Position numbers and translations under genes: made by a program
In this document: positions 1 through 13,000 of the stretch, one piece after another
Numbering within the stretch: position 1 is the first letter of the stretch
How the letters are laid out: each line of letters begins with the position of its first letter
NCBI RefSeq assembly: GCF_021730395.1
Contig: NW_026463355.1
Location: forward strand, 1 to 64,000
DNA from: Mercenaria mercenaria
Lineage: Eukaryota > Mollusca > Bivalvia > Venerida > Veneridae
Direction: 5' to 3'
Length of the DNA: 64,000 nucleotides
The notes under the pieces: generated by a model
What the model saw: only the letters and a program-made list of their open reading frames with translations
Told to the model about the DNA's origin: nothing
Databases searched by the model: none

Positions 1-95
1 GATCCTGACAAGACCGCGCAGATGCGCAGGCTGGTCTTCATCCATGCTGATCGCAAATGCACTATCCTGGTTTTCTCATAGTGCGGCTCATTTAA
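1..95 (+). mobile_element. Partial palindromic MITE (right half)
   Basis: GCGCAGATGCGCAGGCTGGT, CATCCATGCTGATCGCA and TAGTGCGGCTCA match the right half of the complete palindromic element at 54564-54799. The left part is cut by the window edge. Confidence 0.75.
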
Positions 96-429
96 CGTCC
101 AGTTCTCAACACATCACTATGATGTGAACGTAATACAGAGAAATTCAACATCATTAGCAAATAGAAGATGGAGATAACTGAACATTTTAATAATCTCTGT
201 CGTTTTTGACAATCGGACTTGAAGTAAAAAAATACGCAACAGCGTATCAAACAAACTTGATTGAAAATTTTGATATCATTTTTTGCGTGCAATACATGTA
301 CATGTATTCAATACCAAAATAACTTGCAAAGTATTTTGTATAACAAATGCTATAACAATTCATCACATCCTAGGCTATGTTATCGGTATTTACTCACTGC
401 ACTATGCTATAAAAATAAGACGGGGAACA

Positions 430-965
430 TGTTTAAATTACAATGAATGTTGGCAATACAGACGAAACGGCATTAAAGGTTTCAATGAAACAATCCATGT
501 AGATATAATTACACCTCAACAGTTAATGTAATTAACCGTAAAGGTAACTGTTTTGTTTTATTGAATTATTAAACGTGGCGTTCAACGTATTACAAAATGT
601 GTAACTGAAGTACATTTAGAAAATATGCAGAGTAACGATTTTAGTCGTACTTTTATGACATAGGATTTAAACTATAATTGGTATATGTAAGTAACATTTT
701 ACCAAGATGACATTATTTTCATTAATGCTTTCATTGCCCATGAATATAATCATTGACCAAAATTAAACTGCACAATACGGAACTTTAATTTATCTTTAAA
801 CAGCCCTAACATGTGTGTATTATTATAAGCTGGACTATCATCATAATTCTCCTGATCGTTGTGCTGATCTGCTCATTTTGGATATGCTACTGAAGGGACA
901 TTCATCGCGAGTTTCTCCCTTTCAGAATGAACATTTTGTTCAGTTTGATAACTAAACATAAGTTA
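430..965 (+). pseudogene. Degenerate family member (5' exon plus exon 1 remnant), copy 1
   Basis: A 5'-exon-like block ends at 543 in AACCGTAAAG|GTAACTG. Around 803 an acceptor-like AAACAG|CCCTAACATG is followed by sequence matching the gene C span. ATCATCATAATTCTCCTGAT translates as IIIILLIVVLIC, then FWICY, a stop, and RDIHRE. The Ser/Tyr-rich N terminus is missing and TGC TGC has become TGC TAC TGA, so this copy cannot encode the family protein. Closest to gene C. Confidence 0.65.
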
Positions 966-1708
966 ATAACACTGATGCTTGGAAGATCTTTTGAAGCATA
1001 AAAAGCAACCACACAAAAAGCAGAATAGTCTTAATAGAGTCTGTTCATGAGGGTCAATATGCAACACTCATCAAAACCTCTATCACCGATTATTCATAAA
1101 TATCGTGATCTCAAAGTATCAGAAATTATATATTAATATTTAGTCGAGTACGATAATATCGGCACAGTTTATTTTACATTATTTCTTTAAAGGTACACCG
1201 ATCAAGAGACAGATCTGTGGGTATTTCAATACATGTATTTCATATCTTTTGCCGATGTATGGAAGAAGGAACGTGTTAAATGTCATCATAACTTCAGAAA
1301 ATGTTCCCTACTTTCGTCATTATATTAAAACATTTGCATATGTAGAAGCAGAAGACAAAACAAATGTTCATTTCATTATTTTAAACATTTAAAAAAAATA
1401 TCAATAACATATTGGCCTCAAATAAAACCGAGTCACATCTCCAGGTTTAAGGTTAAACAAGTCTAGTTTTATGCCTTTTCTCACAATGACTTCCAAGTCA
1501 AAAAGTTAAAAAGTTTGAAAGGAAGTACTACCATGATGTATTACTGAAGAAACATTATAGTTATAGAAAACAACTATGCATACACTCGGAAATTGGAACA
1601 CCTTGAAGGGTTGAAATAGTCATTTGACACCAGTAAGGTTAACATCTCGAATCATATGATAGCAATTAAGAAAGCTGACATGCACAAATACATATCATAG
1701 TAATACTG

Positions 1709-1912
1709 ACATGCAAGAAAGACCACGTTTCTACCACTCTCTCTTTGTTAAATTTAAAGCCGCTGGAACATTACTTACATGCAAGAAAGTCCAAGTTTCT
1801 ACCACTCTCTCTTTGTTAAATTTAAAGCCGCTGGAACATTACTTACATGCAAGAAAGTCCACGTTTCTACCACTCTCTCTTTGTTAAATTTAAAGCAGCT
1901 GGAACATCTTGC
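1709..1912 (+). repeat. 68-bp tandem repeat, three copies
   Basis: The unit begins CATGCAAGAAAGTCCACGTT, continues TCTACCACTCTCTCTTTG and ends GCTGGAACATTA. Copies start near 1709, 1777 and 1845 with only a few differences. Copy 2 of the segmental duplication keeps one shorter unit at about 28640, so the expansion is recent and confined to copy 1. Confidence 0.9.
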
Positions 1913-2067
1913 CTAGATAAAAGCTATCGCTGCTGTGGTTAATAAAAAACGAAATATGTATGACAAATTACACATGATTTTATAAAAGACTAGTTAATTA
2001 ATTTCATATTCTTTTTCTAATAGGTCCTTTTTATAAATAACATGATATTATGATAAACTTTATATAA

Positions 2068-2245
2068 CAATAAAGATATCTTATCTCAGTTAAGACTTTG
2101 TTATCCATGCTTATTCAATAACGAACTGGTGCAAATAAAACGATAACGTCTTCGAAACGGAAAGGTTGCAATACATAGGAAATGTCTTATCAGATCAGAA
2201 GAGGTTTTAATTTCTTATATCAGCTTTTATCATAATACAACTGTA
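2068..2245 (+). promoter_or_regulatory. Orphan copy of the family promoter module and decayed 5' exon
   Basis: GATATCTTATCTCAGTTAAG, TTGTTATCCATGCTTATTC and GCAAATAAAACGATAACG match the gene A and C modules. About 90 bases on, CATAATACAACTGTAATC stands where intact genes have CATAACACAACGGTAAGC, so the donor is lost. No intact exon 1 follows. At 2616 an AG|GTACAGACGC exon-2-like start follows a TTTTTTC tract. Confidence 0.5.
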
Positions 2246-3079
2246 ATCTTAAATAAGAAAATTATAATCTACGATAAATAAGCACGAAACAGTAAAACTA
2301 CGATCATGGTTTCTATATTATACCTAGGGGTAAGGTATCACTTGTACAGATGCATTTTCTTTCTGGTCTGGTGCCAGTGGAAAAATCCAAACCAAACAAC
2401 CAGTTGACGGTACATTTAGTGTACATTTAGATTGAGGATTTAAATACATGTACTTTGTTGCCTTCAAAGTACTATCGTTTACCTCTCTGACATTCCTTAT
2501 GCCATACCGTAAGTCTTTCAATCAAATATTCCATGTTAGACAATTAATAGAAACATTTATATGTTTACAAAATACATACGTTCGTATCGGAAAATTTGAA
2601 ATATATTTTTTCAGGTACAGACGCTTATTTCAAGAATGTTCCATTTGCTGATGAATCGGGGACATCATGTGCCAGTCACATATGACATCTACTTATGCTT
2701 GCAGAGGTAAAGCTACAATATCACCATGCAATGAAGCTGCTCTGAATATGTATTAAAATTCAATACCAAAATAACCTGTTAAAAGTTTATAATCTTATGT
2801 TGATACAAAATATGTTTAATTGAATGGGGCGCCTGTTTACTTTCTCCCGTCGCCAGCAGATTATGGGGATTCAGTAGTGTTGTCCGTCTGCTTGTATGTC
2901 ACTCCTTTTGGCCGGACAATAACTATGAGAAACCTTTTGATCAAATGAAATTAAGTTTTAAGTTCGAAAACTGAACACAATTACCATAACTCTGTCTTGA
3001 TTAACAGTTCGGATACTAATGCTACAGTTTTCAATATTATACAAACCAGAATTTATGACCAGAGGATGATTTTAATTTC

Positions 3080-3190
3080 AGTATTGTGAATTTTCACCAT
3101 TTGGATGGGGATCTACCTCAGGCCACATTCTATAGGGTATATATTCCTCAATTAATTCAGTTTGCCAGAGCAACATGTGCTGAGTCAACA
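3080..3190 (+). mobile_element. Retroelement coding fragment (RT-type, short)
   Basis: Translates NFHHLDGDLPQATFYRVYIP followed by QLIQFARATC. It recalls a FPFLDGDVPRRTSYGVYISQLIRFAR block that I associate with reverse-transcriptase proteins of invertebrate non-LTR-type retroelements. Class unresolved. It abuts the end of segmental duplication copy 1. Confidence 0.45.
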
Positions 3191-3992
3191 GTGAAAAATC
3201 TACCAAAATCTAAGGACGCAAAATATGATTTTTGGGGCAAAAAAAGCTGGAAACTCTATCTAAAATCGCGATTTTCTGGAATATTGATACTAAGCCTATA
3301 TCTATGAGTAAATTGGAATTTTGAAGCTTAAAAATGTTGAAACTTATCTGGTACATTGTTTTCAAAGATTTCTTAACATCGCATGTATAAAAAGATACAC
3401 AGAAATACCATTGATACCATTTTATAGTGCATTTTAAAGTACATGTACTTTAACTGTGCTGCAAATATTTTCGTCTTAAATTTGTGTATCAGATTTGGAA
3501 CAAAAGGGTTGGAACCCTATTAATTTAAAAAATAATTATATGAACTTTCTTTAAAAGTCAAATGCAGGACAGTAGGAAGCATTTTCAGATTGCGGGGTTA
3601 GGGCACACATTTTGAAAATCAGCTAAAATTGACTCGCTGTCAAAAAATTGCTATGATAATTACCATAATCAGCCCCATGCCCCCCCTCATCCTACGGCTC
3701 TATAATACACACTTAGGCAAGTAAGCATGCGGGTAAGAATGCATTCTTTTATTGGATTTCCATGTCTAACTTACATGTTACTTCCTGTACATTTGTTATC
3801 ATGGTGTCTGCTAAACATTTAACATTCAGGAAACACTATTTATCAGCAAAACAGATATTTCTGAATTATGCTACCGATCTACGCACCAGGAGATATTCTG
3901 CAAGTTACCCTTTATTTCTTCAGAAATTATCAAACAAGTCATGATTTCTGAGCTATATAAAGGAGACTGTATCCACTCATAATCTTAGCACT

Positions 3993-4330
3993 ATGTGTGT
4001 TGGTGCAGATACTTTACTTAACCTTTCTCGGAGAGCCCCTTGCAGTTTAGAAAATACGATCACCGTATCAACCCTTAATTCCAACATCCAAAGCAATCTG
4101 GCCAGTAATACAAATACTGTATCTACCATTCTGCCCTATGCCACGTGCAATATAGACAATGTGGATACCGTAGTAACCCTCCAGTTTAGCACTCATATGA
4201 TTTGGACAACGTTACAGATACTGTACCTACCCTTCCTTCCAACGCCATATGCACTATCACAAACTCTAGCACCCCATATGCCTTATGCCATAAATCAGAT
4301 ACCTTAATTACCCTTTCTTTGGATGCCCTA
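3993..4330 (+). repeat. Degenerate tandem repeat with a chance open frame
   Basis: Recurring blocks AGATAC(T/C)GTA(C/G)(C/T)(A/T)ACCCTTC, CATATG(C/A) and GCCATATGC suggest a decayed repeat of about 50-70 bases. A 104-codon frame runs through it but shows no domain and no splice context. Confidence 0.4.
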
Positions 4331-4388
4331 GAAAAAAGGGATACTGTAGTCACCCCTGTTTCAAGCGCTCAATAAGGCAGATACAATG

Positions 4389-4601
4389 TACTGTGAAATC
4401 ATTTAATTTCGTGGGCATTAAATTTCGTGGTTTTGATCAAAACGGCAATTTCGTGGGGATATGAATTCGTGGATGTCAACTTTTGAACATAAAATGAATG
4501 GGAAATTTACTTCTTCGTTGGGATTAAATTTCGTGGATTGACTCAACCACGAAATCCACGAAAAGTAGTCCCCCCACGAAAATTAATGATTTCACAGTAT
4601 C
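4389..4601. mobile_element. Palindromic MITE with TA target site
   Basis: TA|CTGTGAAATCATTTAATTTC at the left mirrors GAAAATTAATGATTTCACAG|TA at the right. Internal blocks AAATTTCGTGG and CCACGAAATCCACGAAAA are also inverted. The TA flanks fit the Tc1/mariner type. Noncoding. Confidence 0.85.
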
Positions 4602-4724
4602 TAACTGTGTGCTATAGACAACATGGATGCTGCATAGCGAAAATGGCCTTCGCTATACCGGGGCCGACACAGGGACGGAAGAGGTTAACAGACAGATATA
4701 AAAACAATGCAGTCACTTAGTACC

Positions 4725-4895
4725 CAAGATGGCCTTGGATTTCAGTTGGTGATATAGAACATGTGTAGATTCAATGGAGTCTGGAAGTGAAGCGCTGCTG
4801 CTCGTCGATGATTAGTCCTCCTGGCCAGGTGATTGGGATCCTCCTTTTTGATTGGCTGTTTCTCCTGTGACCTCTTACAGTGACCTAATTAAACT
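4725..4895 (-). mobile_element. Short fragment of the A/B element
   Basis: TTGGATTTCAGTTGGTGATA, TCGTCGATGATTAGTCCTCC, TGGCCAGGTGATTGGGATCC and TGACCTCTTACAGTGACCT match element B at 43430-43580 in the same plus-strand orientation. Confidence 0.65.
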
Positions 4896-5509
4896 TAACT
4901 GAATGGGAGCCAAAAGGACATGCATTCTGAGGTTGGTTGCTTTCTTTCGTACTAAAATTACGTCGAAATATAAAAACGAACATTACTTTAATCTGTTTGT
5001 TATGTCACCACTTTTTGTTCCTTCTCAAAAAATGTTGGTAAGTCACACTTGACTGAGCAACTGTTTGCGAAAACTGTTGTCATTAAAAGCTGGCCAATCA
5101 AACTCCTTGACCTTAGAAATAACGTCTGACGTTAAAATTATTCTTTCCAAATTGGAATTGATGCAACTCTCTCACGGATTACATATTACTAAACCCGAGA
5201 ATGGAATGGTGGTGTTGTTAAAACATTCCAAACATCTTATTTGTCATACAGGTTAACAGACGTCGTTACCTTCGAATGCATGGTCAATATGTGAAAACAA
5301 ATCCCATTGTTGCCCTCTCATTGTGCGCAATAAATTCACGCATCGAATGCACGGATGTCACACTCACAAGATTTAGGACAGATACTACTAAGTAACCGCC
5401 ATGAATTACTTAATCAGTAATTACTTAAGTTTGTTGTGTGCGAGGACGTAGACTGTTAAAGCACCAAATCACTATATTAGGAAGTTAAATATATGTCATA
5501 GCTAGTGGC

Positions 5510-5640
5510 AAGGATTCCGGTTACCGTGTATCTAGACAACCACCTCAATAACTCAGCGGTAGAATATCCGTTTCGAGTGCGAAATTTAACTTTTCAAACA
5601 GATAGTTAAGTGCCAGTCCATTGCACAACTAAGTGTCAGG
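5510..5640 (+). mobile_element. tRNA-derived SINE head (fragment)
   Basis: ACTCAGCGGTAGAATATCCG followed by TTTCGAGTGCG resembles a tRNA A-box region used as the head of bivalve SINEs. The B box and body are not clear. Confidence 0.4.
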
Positions 5641-5689
5641 AGCTAAAAATTTAATTCTTAACTTAAAACTTTAAAAAGCTTCTGAAACC

Positions 5690-6420
5690 ACAGGGCCTAG
5701 GCATTTTATATTTGATATGTAGCATTGCCCTGATGTCCTCTATCAAATCTGTTCAAATTATGCCCCTGGGGTGAAAAGAGGTCCTGCCCGGGGTCCCAAG
5801 TTTTACATAGACTTAATGAGGAAAACATCTTCTTGTCTGAAAGTACAAGGCCTAGGCCTTTGATATTAGGTATGTAGCATTGCCTTGTGGTCCTCTAACA
5901 ATAATTTTCAAATTATGCCCCCTGGTGAAAAGAGGCCCCGCCCGATGGTCACTTTTTTTACATAAAACAAAAAAGCCCTTATAACTGGGCAATGCTTGGG
6001 CCTAGGACTCTTCAACTAATAGGGAGATTAGACCTGAAGAGAAGACGACATTGAAGTCAAAGATCAAAGTACCTGTAACCTTTATTACCAGAAAAGCGTA
6101 TAACTCTGCAATGCTTATGACTAGGACCCTCATAGTTAGTAGGGATTTAGGTCCTGACCAGTAGATGAACCCGAGTACAAAAGTTTTGGCCCATTTCACC
6201 ATGACCTTTAGTACCAAAAAGCTTGATAACTGTGACCTTCAAACTTAGTAGAGAAGTTAGTCGTGGCCAGTAGATGACCCTTCAGGCAAAGGTCAATGTC
6301 ACCGTGACCTTTAGTACTAAAAACCAAAAACCTTATAACTCTGCATAGCTTCGGTGTAGAACTCTAAAACTTAATAGGAAGGTTCTCCAAGTGGTTCTGA
6401 CATTTACCATGACCTACTGA
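5690..6420 (-). repeat. ~120-bp degenerate tandem repeats (SINE-associated body)
   Basis: Units carry CTTATAACTCTGCAATGCTT, GGACCTAGGAC, TTAGTAGGGAGGTTAG, GACCAGTAGATGACCC and GTCACCGTGACCTTTAGTAC. Starts near 5976, 6097, 6221 and 6331 give a period of about 110-124 bp. Related but more diverged matter runs from 5690 (GGCCTAGGCATTTTATAT, seen twice). Confidence 0.65.
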
Positions 6421-6592
6421 CCTACTGTCTGTATTTGAAGCTAGAGCTATTGAATTTGAACCACTTGTTCTCTTTTTGCATGATATGAAACAAATTCCAA
6501 AATTATCCTTGGCCCAACATGGTTTGAACCTAGGACCTTGCGTTCTCTAAGCGGACACTCTACCACGTCGCCATAAATGCTAGCTGATAGGC
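6380..6592 (-). mobile_element. tRNA-derived SINE
   Basis: On the minus strand TGGCGACGTGGTAGAGTGTC is an A-box-like start and GGTCCTAGGTTCAAACC a B-box. About 150 bases of tRNA-unrelated tail follow, running into the ~120-bp repeat block. Not a functional tRNA: the acceptor stem cannot be closed. Confidence 0.6.
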
Positions 6593-6599
6593 AAGGGAG

Positions 6600-8150
6600 T
6601 AAAAGTGTGGTAATATATTTCTACTTCACCTGACCCTCTTGTTATCTGCAGTACTTGAAATCAGAGCAAAACTTATTTGCCTTACAGACATATCTATTGC
6701 AGTCATTAAAATGTCTTCATACTTTGTGTCCTGCATATCCTGGACTTTACTTTTTGTGCACAAACCACTCGGTATTTAATTTAGTCTTGTCCTTGCGTCC
6801 AATCCCGGGGTGGTTCCACACACTGAGACAAATGTTTAAAACAGACGTTGCAGCCGAAATATTACAAGATGACCATTATATATTGATATAGATTTGCCCA
6901 AGAAGAAGGAACCTTTGCTATGTTTAACTTGTACAAAAATGTATTTTATTACGTTTCCCTATTTGTTAATTGATAAAACTTACAAAACATTCCGAAATGG
7001 TTACTGGATAAGTATCAGTTGTTGTACAGAAGTACCTTTGATATATATCATAACAGTTGAGGGGTTTGCACAGGGAGATTCACACCTGCAACCAAGATCA
7101 TGTTTAAAGTTTAATGATAAAAAGTAAGACTGGTACGTTTTTAACTGATTAAATATACATACTCAATTACTATTAAGATATGGATATAAAATAAAAACGT
7201 TCATAGTTTTAAATACAAAAGGGGATAAGTTGACGGTAAATTGTTTACGGAGATCACACCGTGTCAGAGTTGCAGAATTGACAGGTTTATAGCAGTTTCA
7301 CTACGGAGGGGATTCAGGTTTATGACGCAAGCTTTTTCCACAAGAGTTTTGCAACGAATTAAACTGTCTATCAGTACAGCTCAGAGTACTTGCACACCTC
7401 TTTAGTAACTATTATCTATTCCATTCGAAAACCTGTGGAATTTTCCACCCACCAATCAAAATGTACAGTTTTAAACAGCTGTTAAGTAAGTTTTTCGTTT
7501 TTGGTGCGTGGTATTCCCTGTATGGTATTTGTCTTTGTTTTTTACCCTAGATATTAACAGAAAGTAAAGGTGAAATCAATACCGGCCTACGGCCGGAAAA
7601 ATAGTGGAACCAAGCCGGTGTCAATTTTACAGTTGTCTGTATACATTTATGCAGATATATGTATCTGTTCTTGAGTTTCATCCAAGAAAATCGACCGATT
7701 CGTACGTGACTTTGCCATTCGCCATGTCGACGACTTTAACGCGTATTTAAAATAATTCGCCAAATTTTCAAAAAATTTCTCTAATCAGATGGCCTAATGA
7801 TACAAATACGTCAGAATCAACTTACAGCGTCAAAATATTTTGACTAGATTCTCCTGGCATTACGAATAGGTCAGGCTTATACTGTCTTGGTAGAGAATCT
7901 CCAAACTTTTTTTAAATGTGATCAGTAGCAGCACAGACCGACAGACAAACACCATGAAAAAAGTATCTCTCTCACACCTTCGATTTGGTGAGGTGAAATA
8001 ATAAATATTTGACTTACGTGACCCCCTTCCATCGTCCATTTTAGCTGCACGTCGACGTCTGGCGAGAAACGTTTAAATTTTAAGTCATAACTCATTAGAA
8101 TTAACTGCTAAATATCAACTCATAAATGTCCCGCGAGCGCTTCCGTAGAT
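6600..8150. other. No gene recognised
   Basis: AT-rich. Two ~77-codon frames at 6655-6891 and 6894-7127 show no family features. A short palindromic CCGGCCTACGGCCGG lies at 7582. Otherwise nothing supportable. Confidence 0.5.
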
Positions 8151-8159
8151 ACCTTACCA

Positions 8160-9365
8160 GATTTATACTATCGTATATGACTCACTGCTCTGGTCAGTAA
8201 TTGCATATGGACCCTCAGTATGGGGTACAAAAAGGTTTTCCTGTATCGAGGCAGTCCAGAACAGGGCTATGCGCTTCTTTCTGGGGACAGTAAGGTATAC
8301 GCCAAACTCTGCTGTTGCTGGTGATATGTGCTAGGACTGTACATTTGCCAAGCAACTAAAGTGTGTTTCCAACGTATAAATGATAATAGAACAGTTAAGC
8401 TTGTTTTGAATTATTGTCAGAGAATCTCTGACAGAAATTGTAATAATTGGAAATTTGGAATTTTTATTTTGTAGAATTTTCAGATAATATCAATGTACAT
8501 AATATATTGGTGTTGAACATGTGAATTTATATAAAAAAAAACATTGTTAGATAAAGTTAAATTTTATCCTTTCAAGTACTGATATTGTTAAAACTGCTGC
8601 AAAATCCTGCTACCATATATTAGAAGCTAGAACACACCTCCTATATTATAGTTTAGTTAGCAAAACAAAGTGCATTCGTGATCGTTACTTCTTGAATGGA
8701 ATATATGTGAACATTTGGCAAAGTAATGGTGTATTGTGTGAGGGAGATAAATGAGATGTTATAATACTCCATTAAAATAGAAAACGATGAAGATGGGTTT
8801 AGTGGTAAATGATATGTGTAGTAGATGTTGTAAATATAAAAAGGTATTTTTTTAGGCTTGTGAGATTCTTATCCTGGTTGTAATACTGTTATATCCTTTT
8901 ATGTAAGGTTAGGTAGTCCGGTCATCCCTAATTGGATTAGGGCTGATATTTGAAGTCTTAAGACTTTAGAGCTAGTTTTCGAAGTGAATGTCTTAAAATT
9001 TTTGTTTTATGGCAGGTTTTAGTACTAGATTAACAGTGGTAATCTAACTTTTAATAAATGTAATTATTATATGTTATTGTCATATTGTCGTTACTAACAG
9101 TGTCTTATAATTATAATCATAGAATGACCATTTACATTTTTATCTTACTTATGTATATATGCTTTTATCTACTGTATAAATGTAAGTGGATGAGACTTAA
9201 TGTATATATAGAGATATAGATGTAGACATAAACAATACTTTGCCTAAGGATTGAGGTTGACATAAAAGCTATTTATTATGTGTCAAAGATTTGCATTTAC
9301 AAGTGTACATTTGTCGAAATAATATGATTGCATTGGTGTCAAAAAATAAAATCTTAATAAAAACT
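8160..9365 (+). mobile_element. LINE 3' end (CR1/Jockey-like), decayed
   Basis: Translation gives AYGPSVWGTKRFSCIEAVQN then RAMRFFLGTVRYTPNSAVAG, the conserved region following the reverse-transcriptase core in these LINEs. Stops and frameshifts follow. The element ends near AAAAAATAAAATCTTAATAA. The same family appears on the minus strand at 40320-41010. Confidence 0.65.
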
Positions 9366-9788
9366 TCATTAATCAAAGTTGCAAGTTGGCAATACTGAGT
9401 TTCCTGAATAAATTAAGATATAGGTAAAATTTAAAGTGATTGTTTCCTTTTGTATCGACCCAAGGTGGCACTTATACAATTTATACAGAATAAGCCAATA
9501 TACAATTTACGTTTCAGGCGATTCTTCAGGTGGGAAGGTAACTGCCAACATCGATGATGAGTTTCATATTTGTCAAACTGGTTATAAATGAGAATAACAT
9601 CTAAAAAGACATACTTCGGAGAATGACTTATTGTGTGACCCTGCAGTAGGCCTAAAATTCTTGTACATGTACATTTTCTGCCATTAGACAGACACGATTT
9701 CATCTGTTACACATGTATTTTCACATAACGTTTGTCCCATTGTAAAAATATCCTTTTATCCTTCTCGCTCATAATTGCCTGTACTGCA

Positions 9789-10027
9789 TTATTTCCATGG
9801 CTGCCAAAATCCATTTCTGAAAGAAGGATTTGCAAGCGGGTCTCCTGATGGGTAGTGACAGTTTACCATGCCTGACTGGTAATATTCAAGTCTTTTAAGC
9901 ATATGTCGAGTGATATCTGGAAACCTTTCTGACAGATCCGTTTTCTCATTCGGATCTATTTTTATGTTCATAAGCAATATTTTGTGGAAACCTGTCGATG
10001 TATTTGTTGGTGCAATTGGTCCTGAAT
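9789..10027 (-). CDS. Arylsulfatase terminal exon
   Basis: Acceptor GTCAATAG is followed by [20 protein letters not shown], then [20 protein letters not shown], and finally [10 protein letters not shown] and a stop. This parallels the ARSB end (LFDIDRDPEERHDLSREYP ... GVWGPWM). Upstream open frame to 10118 is intron. No strong polyadenylation signal is evident close to the stop; a TTTATT on the plus strand near 9272 is the nearest candidate I saw. Confidence 0.86.
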
Positions 10028-13000
10028 CTATTGACAAAATAAATACAATATTTAAATAGACAGTCATTGGTGGGCTGGCAACTATATTATCCAAACAACT
10101 GCAAAATATAATTTTCACCCGACAAAAATGTCAACATGAAAAAATATAACAGTTCTTCCTTTTTGTTAGTTAATAGGATAACATCTTCGTTGTTAATATG
10201 GCCAGTTTAAAGACGAACAAGCCCAAAATTCATTTGATGTATGCATCGGAACTTTCAAGTTCCAGAAACATAATATTAACGCTTATAAAACCTTTGCCAT
10301 TACGGCTGTGAAGCGAACGGCCTAGTGGTTAAATTTAGCGATCTCGTGCATTTAACGGCATAAAAAAGCATAACTGTCGGTGGCTTAGGTAATGAATAGG
10401 TGATGCCTGTTAACAAGTAACACATAGAAAATAAAGAAAATGCAACCAATAATGAAGCAGATGTTAGGTTGAATTAGTGTCCTTGTTTTAACGTCCTATT
10501 CGTACTGTGTGTTGATGATGAATTTTCTGAACCAAACAAGAACACACGGCGAAAATGGAGAAATATAGTAATATCTGAAAAAACGCATAGTTGCCCATTC
10601 TTTTGTTAGTTTCTTTCTGTTATATATGATGTAAATTACATCTAATGTATTTATACTGTAACAGTAAGAAGGAAAACTGGTTACTAATAAAATAGAAGAT
10701 AAAGATAAAAAATATGCATTTTTTTGCACAATACTCTCCGGCTGGACATAAAGCCGTGTTGATATCCCGCCGTGATTTGACCGTAACTTCTCATATTTGA
10801 AATTTGTAGTTACCAAATAACCCACAGCTTCCGATTTAAACTACTCAGAATTTGCCGATGATATTAAAAAAGACAAGGTAGCTCTAACACTATTTTATCA
10901 ACCAATGGAAGTGGATGGAATCAGGCGTGGCAATGAAAACGACAAAATCCACGAGGACAGGTAAATAGCAAGATTCCCGGCGTGCGAAGGCGTTTTCACT
11001 TGATAGGAGGAACTTAAAGTTTGTGAGAAGGATTAAAGCATATATCAACAAACATATAATATATCAACAACTAATAAAACAGTAAATATTTCAATGGCAC
11101 CATTTCCGCCATCTGCTTAAAATATTCAGTTTTTAAGCTACTGCATACCTGGATATCCGGTTATAATTTTCCAGTCGCCCATTCGCAGTGATGCTCGCGT
11201 TGTTGTATTGAATGTATTATTAAAAAGTGGTTTTCCAGGGGAAATAACTCTTGGATTGATGTCATGAAGTATTTCTTTCCTCGGGCTCTGTAAACCATAC
11301 CTGTAGAATTAAAAAGCTTACTAAAGTAGACCTTAACAGATTATTACAAACATGTTATCTCAAACCGTTCGTTTTCATTTCATTTTATTTTAGCGCTCCA
11401 TCAAAACTATTTGATATATAACTTCTAAGTAGGAAGTGGATCATATTACAAAACGTAAATGGGTTGATTAGTAGTAACGGTCATACTGACATTTTGATAG
11501 ATATAATGACTTTAGTGTAGTCTGACATTTAATTTTCTGAAACTCTCATAGCATTTCTAATAACACAAAACTATTTTGAACTATTCTTTCAATATTGAAA
11601 TTATATATCTAGTACTGCTCACTGTTTTTGTAATTAAAAGCAGTCCAATGGAAAAGACATTGGTTAGCATGATTTTGACCATGACACTATAATATGGATA
11701 CTAGTAAAATATATTTTGGTATTCGTCAGTGTGATTCGTGGTGTTCCGGTCCATTTTCATTAATGTTCTTAGTTTTTTATATTTCAATGTTATCAGTATC
11801 TAATAATTGTCATGTGTTTATCAATAATGAAGATTTACTTAATTGTTTTCCATTGATCATATCCGTCTAAAGGGTTGGTACCGCTAACATTTCCCCCGGC
11901 AAGGTTAAGAAGCGTTGGGAACCAATCAGTTACATGCATGAGTTCATTTGAGACGGAACCAGCGGCCTGTTCGCCTAAAAGAGGACAATTTACGAATCCA
12001 ACAGCACGTATTCCTCCTTCGTATAAGCAGCCTTTCTCACCCTTCAGTGGCCAATTACTGGCACCACGTTCAATGTTCCCTCCATTGTCTGTTACGGAAA
12101 CATGTGTTAGACATTTTAGAAATACTAATTTGAAACGAGTATTAATATTCTATTGGACAAAACTAGCAGGTATACAATTAAATCTTCTAACGCAGCTTTA
12201 TAATTATTCGGCAATTTCTTTACAAAAGCCTAAAATATATTTATGTTAATTAGAGTACTTTTAGCAAACTATGTTGTAATTAACCTAAATGTCAACTAAA
12301 CAATTTTAGGACCTGTTGTGAAGATCAGTAATGTGTTGTCCCACAACCCGCGTTCTTTCATAGCGTCCACAACGTTTCCTACTGACTCGTCCATACATGT
12401 TACCATTCCTTGTTTAGACAATACTCATCATTAGCTTGCAAGATATACCAGGTTCGTCTGTTATATATTTCATAGCTTTATGAGGCTAGAATTATTTCTA
12501 AACACCTGTTTAAAAATATCTTTAACAATAAGTATCAGCTTAAAAATGAATATTAAATCTGATAAATATATTTATAAAGGTAAGTGAAACAATAAAATAT
12601 ATACATTTTTCATTAGTGATCAGCAGAAAAAATATGATTATTAATCAGCTTAAGGGATAGAAACAACAAATAACAATTCATCTTCCTTCCAACCAACTGC
12701 AAAGCTGAAAGAACTTTTTTTTTTAATATCGCATCAGGTTTAGAAAAAATATGAGAAAATATTGAACAATGGAGGCATGTATATTGTATTTCATTAATGT
12801 CACTGCCACTGTAAAAAAGTGCTGTTTCTCTACCTTATTATAGAAAGTGTCTCTATGTTGTTTGTTTTAACTATACAACATGCTTTCTGCAAGAGAGATC
12901 TTTGTCGAAATTCTCTTGTACTATTAATTAATTAATGAATTAATCGAACTGGTTATCTGTCATTTTGTTTTATGCTTCGATGGTTTTGAGAGTAAAAAAT

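Larger units (their letters stand above)
100..2945 (+). repeat. Segmental duplication, copy 1
   Basis: Sequence from TCTCAACACATCACTATGA through the family relic, the promoter module and GATTCAGTAGTGTTGTCCGT to about 2945 is matched in order at 27120-30540 with modest divergence. Copy 1 has a triplicated 68-bp unit at 1709-1912 where copy 2 has one. Copy 2 has a ~1-kb insertion at about 29085-30090. Confidence 0.85.

Noticed and set aside
2616-2690. Exon 2 of a working family gene (AG|GTACAGACGC start)
   Set aside because: It has the family acceptor and first codons, but the following residues do not match the tail and no intact exon 1 precedes it.
3993-4307. 104-codon secreted-protein-like frame
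   Set aside because: Ser/Thr-rich frame over a decayed tandem repeat, without signal peptide or splice evidence.
11875-12249. 124-codon plus-strand open frame
   Set aside because: It is the antisense shadow of an arylsulfatase exon (12088-11839), which has the family motifs and splice sites on the minus strand.
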